Shown here: positions 59,904 to 64,000 of the stretch, piece by piece
How the letters are laid out: each line of letters opens with the position of its first letter
Numbering within the stretch: position 1 is the stretch's first letter
Source: JAMHWF01 sp048500255
Lineage (GTDB): Bacteria > Pseudomonadota > Gammaproteobacteria > Burkholderiales > Burkholderiaceae_C
Assembly: GCA_048500255.1 (NCBI GenBank)
Contig: JASNYH010000006.1
Location: 148,711-212,710, forward strand
Reading direction: 5' to 3'
DNA length: 64,000 nt
Notes under the pieces: model-generated
Seen by the model: the letters and a program-made list of their open reading frames with translations, nothing else
What the model was told of the DNA's origin: nothing
Databases searched by the model: none
Program-made: the position numbers and the translations under genes

Positions 59904-60452
59904 CTAGGGCCGCTCGGCGCGCGACGACCACTCCATCCACCGGGGCTCGATGCCGCGGCTGCGCAGCCAGTCGGCGAGCGCGCGGCCGGTGCCCGCCGGC
60001 CAGCACTTGACAGCCTCGGGCCGGAACAGTTTGTACTCGGCCAGTTCGGGCGAGAGCCGGATCTCGCCGGCGGCCTGCGCGTGGTAGGCGACGATGACCT
60101 GGTTCATGCGCTGGAAGTCGTAGACGCCGATCAGGTTCAGCGCCGAGACGGCGAGGGAGGTCTCCTCGCCCACTTCGCGCGCGATGCCCTGCTCGGGCGT
60201 CTCGCCGGCCTCCATGAAGCCCGTGATCAGGCCGAACATGCGCCCCGTCCATGCGGCGTTGCGCGCCAGCAGGATCTGGCCGTCGCGGTCGGTCAGCTCG
60301 ATCACGGCGGCGAGCACGGGCGTCGGATTGTTCCAGTGCGTCCAGGCACAGGCGGGGCAGCGCAGGCGCGTCTTCGGGCCGCCGTCCTCGGCGTCGACGA
60401 GCGGCTGCAGCGGCGTCGCACAGCGCGGGCAGTAGCGAAAATCTTCCGTCAT
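59904..60452 (-). CDS. Nudix hydrolase with N-terminal zinc ribbon
   Basis: A 182-residue protein. The N-terminal zinc ribbon has two CxxC pairs (YCPRCATPL and RCPACAWTH). The Nudix box is GFMEAGETPEQGIAREVGEET, a complete match to GX5EX7REUXEEXGU. The ribbon plus box recalls NudC-type NADH pyrophosphatases, but the NudC SQPWPFP signature is absent, so the substrate is open. It is probably co-transcribed with tusA and follows cysM at 71 bp. Confidence 0.9.
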   Translation of the reverse strand: MTEDFRYCPRCATPLQPLVDAEDGGPKTRLRCPACAWTHWNNPTPVLAAVIELTDRDGQILLARNAAWTGRMFGLITGFMEAGETPEQGIAREVGEETSLAVSALNLIGVYDFQRMNQVIVAYHAQAAGEIRLSPELAEYKLFRPEAVKCWPAGTGRALADWLRSRGIEPRWMEWSSRAERP

Positions 60453-60523
60453 CCGACCCCCACGGCCCTACGGCCGGCCCCCCCGAGGGGGTGCGAGCGC
60501 CTTCCGGAGCGGCCGTGCGGCGC
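60453..60523. repeat. Cluster of short inverted repeats between cysM and the Nudix gene
   Basis: The gap contains CGGCC-CTA-CGGCCG, then CCCCC-GA-GGGGG (60480-60491), then GAGCGCCTTCCGGAGCGGCC (60495-60514). The last is closely related to the core of the purF-metZ repeats. It looks like an intergenic repeat element of the kind frequent in Comamonadaceae and relatives; it may also slow or stop RNA polymerase. Confidence 0.6.
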
Positions 60524-61432
60524 TCACGCCGGAAACACGCCCGTCGACAGATACCGGTCGCCGCGGTCGCAGACGACGAAGACGATCGTCGCGCGCTCGA
60601 CCTTGGCGGCGATCTGCAGCGCGACCCACAGCGCGCCGGCCGCCGAGATGCCGCCGAACAGGCCCTCCTCGCGCGCGAGGCGGCGCGCCATTTCTTCGGC
60701 ATCGGCCTGCGTGACGGACACGGTCTCGTCGACGCAGCTCGGGTCGTAGATCCTGGGCAGGTACTCGATCGGCCACTTGCGGATGCCCGGGATGCGCGAG
60801 CCCTCGGCCGGCTGAGCGCCGACGATGCGCACCGCCGGATTGCGCTCCTTGAGGTAGCGCGACACGCCGGTGATCGTGCCGGTGGTGCCCATCGCGCTGA
60901 CGAAGTGCGTGATGCGCCCGCCGGTGTCGCGCCAGAGCTCGGGGCCCGTCGTCTCGTAGTGGATGCGCGGGTTGTCGGCGTTGGCGAACTGGTCGAGCAC
61001 GCGGCCCTTGCCCTGGGCCTGCATCTGCAGCGCGAGATCGCGCGCGTATTCCATGCCGCCCGAGCGTGGCGTGAGGATCAGCTCGGCACCGTAGGCCTTC
61101 ATCGTCTGCGCGCGCTCGACCGACAGGTCCTCCGGCATGATCAGCACCATGCGGTAGCCGCGGATCGCCGCGGCCATCGCCAGCGCGATGCCGGTATTGC
61201 CCGAGGTCGCCTCGATCAGCGTGTCGCCCGGGCGGATGTCGCCGCGCTCCTCGGCGCGGCGGATCATGCTGATCGCCGGCCGGTCCTTCACCGAGCCGGC
61301 GGGGTTGTTGCCCTCGAGCTTGCCGAGGATCACGTTGCCGCGGCGCTCGTTGTCGGCGCCGGGCACGCGCAGCAGTCGCACCAGCGGCGTCTCGCCGATG
61401 GTGTCTTCGAGGGTCTTGTAGCGCGGCTCCAT
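60524..61432 (-). CDS. cysM: Cysteine synthase B
   Basis: PLP enzyme making cysteine (or S-sulfocysteine from thiosulfate). The 302-residue protein begins with the CysM-like LEDTIGETPLVRL. The PLP lysine is in NPAGSVKDRPA, TSGNTG is the Asn loop and VSAMGTTGTITG the phosphate loop. The short C-terminus and RSGGMEYARDLAL segment favour CysM over CysK. The start at 61432 is 87 bp from the divergent tRNA-Leu. Confidence 0.94.
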   Translation of the reverse strand: MEPRYKTLEDTIGETPLVRLLRVPGADNERRGNVILGKLEGNNPAGSVKDRPAISMIRRAEERGDIRPGDTLIEATSGNTGIALAMAAAIRGYRMVLIMPEDLSVERAQTMKAYGAELILTPRSGGMEYARDLALQMQAQGKGRVLDQFANADNPRIHYETTGPELWRDTGGRITHFVSAMGTTGTITGVSRYLKERNPAVRIVGAQPAEGSRIPGIRKWPIEYLPRIYDPSCVDETVSVTQADAEEMARRLAREEGLFGGISAAGALWVALQIAAKVERATIVFVVCDRGDRYLSTGVFPA

Positions 61433-61478
61433 CCAAGTCTCCTTGCACGCATTGTCGCAGCGGCGCGCGCGATGCGCA

Positions 61479-61487
61479 TGCGATACT
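61479..61487 (+). promoter_or_regulatory. Possible extended -10 element before tRNA-Leu
   Basis: TGC followed by GATACT, an extended -10 type sequence 33 bases before the tRNA. There is no good -35 at the right distance, so confidence is low. Confidence 0.3.
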
Positions 61488-61519
61488 GCGCCCCGTCTGC
61501 GCGCTGCAGCGTACCCACG

Positions 61520-61604
61520 GCCCGGGTGGCGAAATCGGTAGACGCAGGGGACTCAAAATCCCCCGCCGCAAGGCGTGCCGGTTCGAGTCCGGCCCCGGGC
61601 ACCA
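61520..61604 (+). tRNA. tRNA-Leu (anticodon CAA)
   Basis: An 85-base tRNA read directly from the sequence. The acceptor stem GCCCGGG pairs with CCCGGGC and the 3' ACCA is encoded. The anticodon stem GGGGA/TCCCC holds the loop CTCAAAA, so the anticodon is CAA, reading UUG. A long variable arm (GCC...GGC) marks class II and fits leucine; the T-arm is GCCGG-TTCGAGT-CCGGC. It is divergent from cysM, 16 bp before the rhomboid gene. Confidence 0.97.
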
Positions 61605-61620
61605 ACGCCACCGAAAGACC

Positions 61621-62220
61621 ATGCCCCCGCTGCCTCCCGTCACGCAAGCGCTGCTGCTGCTCAACGCCGCCTTGTTCGCGCTGCAGATGCTGCTCGGCTT
61701 CTGGCTCGAGCAGCTGTTCGCGTTGTGGCCGCTGGGCGGCGGCTTCCTGCCGTGGCAGGTCGTGACCTACGCCTTCCTGCACGGCGGCTTCGGCCACCTG
61801 TTCTTCAACATGCTCGGCCTGTGGATGTTCGGCGCCGAGCTCGAGCGCATCTGGGGCCAGCGGCGCTACCTGCAGTTCTACTTCGCCAGCGTGCTGGCGG
61901 CGGCAGCGACGCAGATCGCGTTCGCCGCCTTCGTCGGCTCGCCCTACCCGACGGTCGGCGCGTCGGGCGGGCTGTTCGGCCTGCTGCTGGCCTTCGGCTT
62001 GATGTTTCCCAACCGCACGATCATGCCGCTGTTCCCGCCGATTCCGATGAAGGCCAAGGTCTTCGTTGCGCTGTACGGCGGGCTCGAGCTGCTGTTCGGC
62101 GTCACCGGCACGGCCTCTGGCGTCGCCCACTTCGCGCACCTGGGCGGCATGCTCGGCGGCTTCCTGATGATCCGCTGGTGGCGCGGCCAGGCGCCATTCG
62201 GCCGCAGCCGCCGGCGCTGA
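61621..62220 (+). CDS. Rhomboid family intramembrane serine protease
   Basis: A 199-residue protein with six predicted helices. The catalytic Ser115 lies in VGASGGLFG and the catalytic His173 in AHFAHLGGM. HGGFGHLFFNML is the conserved second-helix motif. The serine and histidine are both present, so activity is expected. The start follows the tRNA closely and has no obvious ribosome site, so ATG 61621 is by family length. Substrates are unknown. Confidence 0.92.
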   Translation: MPPLPPVTQALLLLNAALFALQMLLGFWLEQLFALWPLGGGFLPWQVVTYAFLHGGFGHLFFNMLGLWMFGAELERIWGQRRYLQFYFASVLAAAATQIAFAAFVGSPYPTVGASGGLFGLLLAFGLMFPNRTIMPLFPPIPMKAKVFVALYGGLELLFGVTGTASGVAHFAHLGGMLGGFLMIRWWRGQAPFGRSRRR

Positions 62221-62345
62221 GATTCGCCGCGCGCCGCGCACGACGGCGCGGCGTGCCCGACGCGCCGACCTCGTCGTCGACGTTGCCATTGCTGCCGCCA
62301 GGAGGCTGCGCTACGCTGGGCGCGCCCCTTGCTCAGGCCTTCATC

Positions 62346-63425
62346 ATGAACACGCTCCCGGCTCCCGGTGCCCCGCCGCGCCGGCGGCTGGGCGCGCGGG
62401 CGGGCCTCGCAGCCGTGGCGCTGGTGCTGTCGTTCTTCGTGGCGACCCCGGCCCGCACCCAAGGCGGCGACGCGGCGGCCGCGACCTCTTCCTCCTCGAT
62501 CGAAGCGCAGGCACGCGCGCTGGCGCGTGCCAATGCCGCCGTCGTCGGCGTGCGTGCCGTCGCCGTCGACGGGGCGCGCTCGGCGCGCACGCTCGGCACG
62601 CGGCGCAGCGGCTCGGGCGTCGTGATCGGCGACGACGGTCTGGTGCTGACGATCGGCTACCTGATCCTCGAGGCCGAGCAGGTCGAACTGCTGCAGGAGG
62701 GTGCGAGCGCCGTGCCGGCGCGCGTCGTCGCCTACGACGTAGCCACAGGGTTCGGCCTGCTGCAGGCGCTGGTGCCGCTGCGCCGGCCGAGCGTCGCGCT
62801 CGGCAACGCTTCAGCGATCGCCGGCGGCGAGCCGCTGATGATCGCCAGCGGCGGCGACGACGGTGACGTGAGCATCGCGCAGCTGGTGTCGCGGCGCGCC
62901 TTCTCGGGCACCTGGGAGTACCACATCGACGGCGCCCTCTTCACCGCGCCGCCGCGCATCGACCACAGCGGCGCGGGGCTGTTCAACGGCCGTGGCGAGC
63001 TGGTGGGCATCGGCTCGCTCGTCGTCGCCGACGCGCCGGGCAGCGGCGCGCGCAACCCCGGCAACATGTTCGTGCCGACCGACCTGCTGCCGCCCATCCT
63101 CGCCGAGCTGCGCGAGCTCGGCAGCTCGCACGCCAGCCGGCGCGCATGGATGGGCGTGAACTGCGTCGAGATCGACGGCGATGTGCGCATCGTGCGCGTC
63201 AACGAGGACAGCCCGGCCGACGTGGCGGGGCTCACCGTCGGCGACCGCATCCTGCGTATCGACGACACGCCGGTGGCCACGCTGGAGGCGCTGTGGAAGG
63301 CGCTGTGGCGCGGCAGCGCCGAGCGCGAAGTGACGCTCGAGATCCGCCGCGGCAGCGGCGAGCGCACCGTCAAGCTGCAGTCGGTCGACCGCATGAAGAC
63401 GCTGCGCCGCGCGCAAGGGATCTGA
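62346..63425 (+). CDS. HtrA/DegP-like PDZ protein lacking catalytic His and Asp
   Basis: A 359-residue protein with signal peptide (AGLAAVALVLSFFVATPA), a trypsin-fold domain and a C-terminal PDZ domain (DSPADVAGLTVGDRILRIDD). In active HtrA the His follows a LTNNHV-type turn; here it is LTIGYLI (Tyr105). The Asp position (T-D-L-A-L) is Gly135 in TGFGLLQA, and the Ser position is DHSGAGL with Ser208 kept. A triad is therefore missing and ordinary proteolysis is unlikely. It is probably a periplasmic binding or scaffold protein; the 125-bp gap after the rhomboid gene suggests separate transcription. Confidence 0.83.
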   Translation: MNTLPAPGAPPRRRLGARAGLAAVALVLSFFVATPARTQGGDAAAATSSSSIEAQARALARANAAVVGVRAVAVDGARSARTLGTRRSGSGVVIGDDGLVLTIGYLILEAEQVELLQEGASAVPARVVAYDVATGFGLLQALVPLRRPSVALGNASAIAGGEPLMIASGGDDGDVSIAQLVSRRAFSGTWEYHIDGALFTAPPRIDHSGAGLFNGRGELVGIGSLVVADAPGSGARNPGNMFVPTDLLPPILAELRELGSSHASRRAWMGVNCVEIDGDVRIVRVNEDSPADVAGLTVGDRILRIDDTPVATLEALWKALWRGSAEREVTLEIRRGSGERTVKLQSVDRMKTLRRAQGI

Positions 63426-63441
63426 CGGCCCGGCGCGTCAG
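63422..63441. terminator. Palindrome carrying both convergent stop codons
   Basis: CTGACG and CGTCAG form a stem around 8 bases; the TGA of the HtrA-like gene (63423-63425) and the TGA of the epimerase gene (63440-63438 on the minus strand) both fall inside the arms. No U-run follows. Confidence 0.4.
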
Positions 63442-64000
63442 GCGCGCAGCCCGTCGGCCACGGTCGGATAGCGCAGCGCGACCCGGAGCTCCTTCTTCAG
63501 CCGCGCGTTGTCGAGACGGCGCGACTCCGACATGAAGCTCAGCTGCAGCGGCGACAGCAGCCGCGTCGCCTCGGCGCGCGCGACGCGCGGCGGGCGCGGC
63601 AGGCCGGCAAGATCGGCCGCGAGGTCGAAGTAGTCGCCCATCTTCAGCTCGCTGTCGTCGCTGGCGTGCACGACGCGCTGCGGCCGGCCGCGGTGCAGCG
63701 CCGCGACGCAGGCGCGCGCCAGGTCGTCGGCATGGATGTGGTTCGTGTAGACGTCGTCGGCTGCCGCCAGCACCGGCGTGCCGCGCGCGAGGCGCTCGCG
63801 CGGGTGGCCTCCCTCGCGGTCGGCGGCATAGATGCCGGGCACGCGCAGCACGCTCGCCGTGGCGCCGAAGGCGCGGCCGTACCAGCGCAGCCGCCGCTCC
63901 GCGTCGACGCGGCGGCGCGCGCGATCGGTGGCCGGGTGCACGGCGCGCGTCTCGTCGAAGCGCGCGCCGCCGCAGTCGCCGTAGACGCCCGTCGTGCTGA
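63438..64000 (-). CDS. NAD(P)-dependent epimerase/SDR-like protein, C-terminal part (cut by window edge)
   Basis: The reading frame enters from beyond base 64000 and stops at TGA 63438. Visible are STTGVYGDCGGARFDE, then AERRLRWYGRAFG and SVLRVPGIYAADREGGHP, followed by NHIHADDLARACVAAL. These match extended SDR proteins of the YeeZ/NAD-epimerase type, which lack the usual sugar-nucleotide context. The N-terminal Rossmann nucleotide loop lies outside the window. The substrate is unknown. Confidence 0.85.
   Translation of the reverse strand, partial: STTGVYGDCGGARFDETRAVHPATDRARRRVDAERRLRWYGRAFGATASVLRVPGIYAADREGGHPRERLARGTPVLAAADDVYTNHIHADDLARACVAALHRGRPQRVVHASDDSELKMGDYFDLAADLAGLPRPPRVARAEATRLLSPLQLSFMSESRRLDNARLKKELRVALRYPTVADGLRA

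Overview
The window is high-GC bacterial chromosome. Protein similarity and gene order (fimV-truA-trpFBA-accD-folC-SPOR gene-cvpA-purF-metZ-gltX; leuC-entericidin-leuD-leuB-asd; xseB-ispA-dxs) point to Betaproteobacteria, order Burkholderiales, probably near the Rubrivivax/Ideonella/Comamonadaceae part of the order. That placement is an inference; there is no rRNA here to fix it. Coding density is very high. No gene-free stretch exceeds 300 bases, and I see no insertion sequence, prophage or CRISPR array.

Positions 1-26511 form one long run of minus-strand genes. It begins at 26511 with a propionate/methylmalonyl-CoA operon (scpA, meaB, pccB, pccA, an epimerase-like VOC gene and bioB), controlled from a compact divergent promoter shared with a GntR/FCD regulator. 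Next come the leucine genes (leuC, a tiny entericidin-type lipoprotein, leuD, leuB), asd and fimV. A tightly packed series follows: truA, trpF, trpB, trpA, accD, folC, a SPOR-domain gene, cvpA, purF, metZ and gltX. The last gene is cut by the window edge. Many junctions are ATGA or GTGA overlaps.

From 26.5 to 43.4 kb the strands alternate. The genes are the GntR regulator, a stand-alone ATP-dependent DNA ligase, an SDR, a VOC protein, folE2, the xseB-ispA-dxs isoprenoid operon, a Rieske oxygenase coupled to an EamA transporter and a mercaptopyruvate sulfurtransferase, a universal stress protein, a ZIP transporter, and a polyphosphate group (ppx, sixA, ppk1).

From 43.4 to 64 kb the genes are a small ABM-like protein, polA, a DUF2782-DUF thrB-membrane protein trio, a chemoreceptor, uvrD, a secreted protein of unknown function, guaC, valS, a dehydrogenase-fold protein without catalytic residues, galU, tusA, a Nudix hydrolase, cysM, tRNA-Leu(CAA), a rhomboid protease, an HtrA-like protein without its His and Asp, and a partial NAD-dependent epimerase.

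Most of the window is ordinary metabolism and information processing, and I did not find a clearly new multi-gene system. The observations most worth following are two enzyme-fold proteins that have lost catalytic residues (57645-58622 and 62346-63425), the compact divergent operator region at 26534-26572, the ATP-dependent ligase, the head-to-head overlapping start codons at 53009-53012, and a small family of interspersed intergenic repeats.
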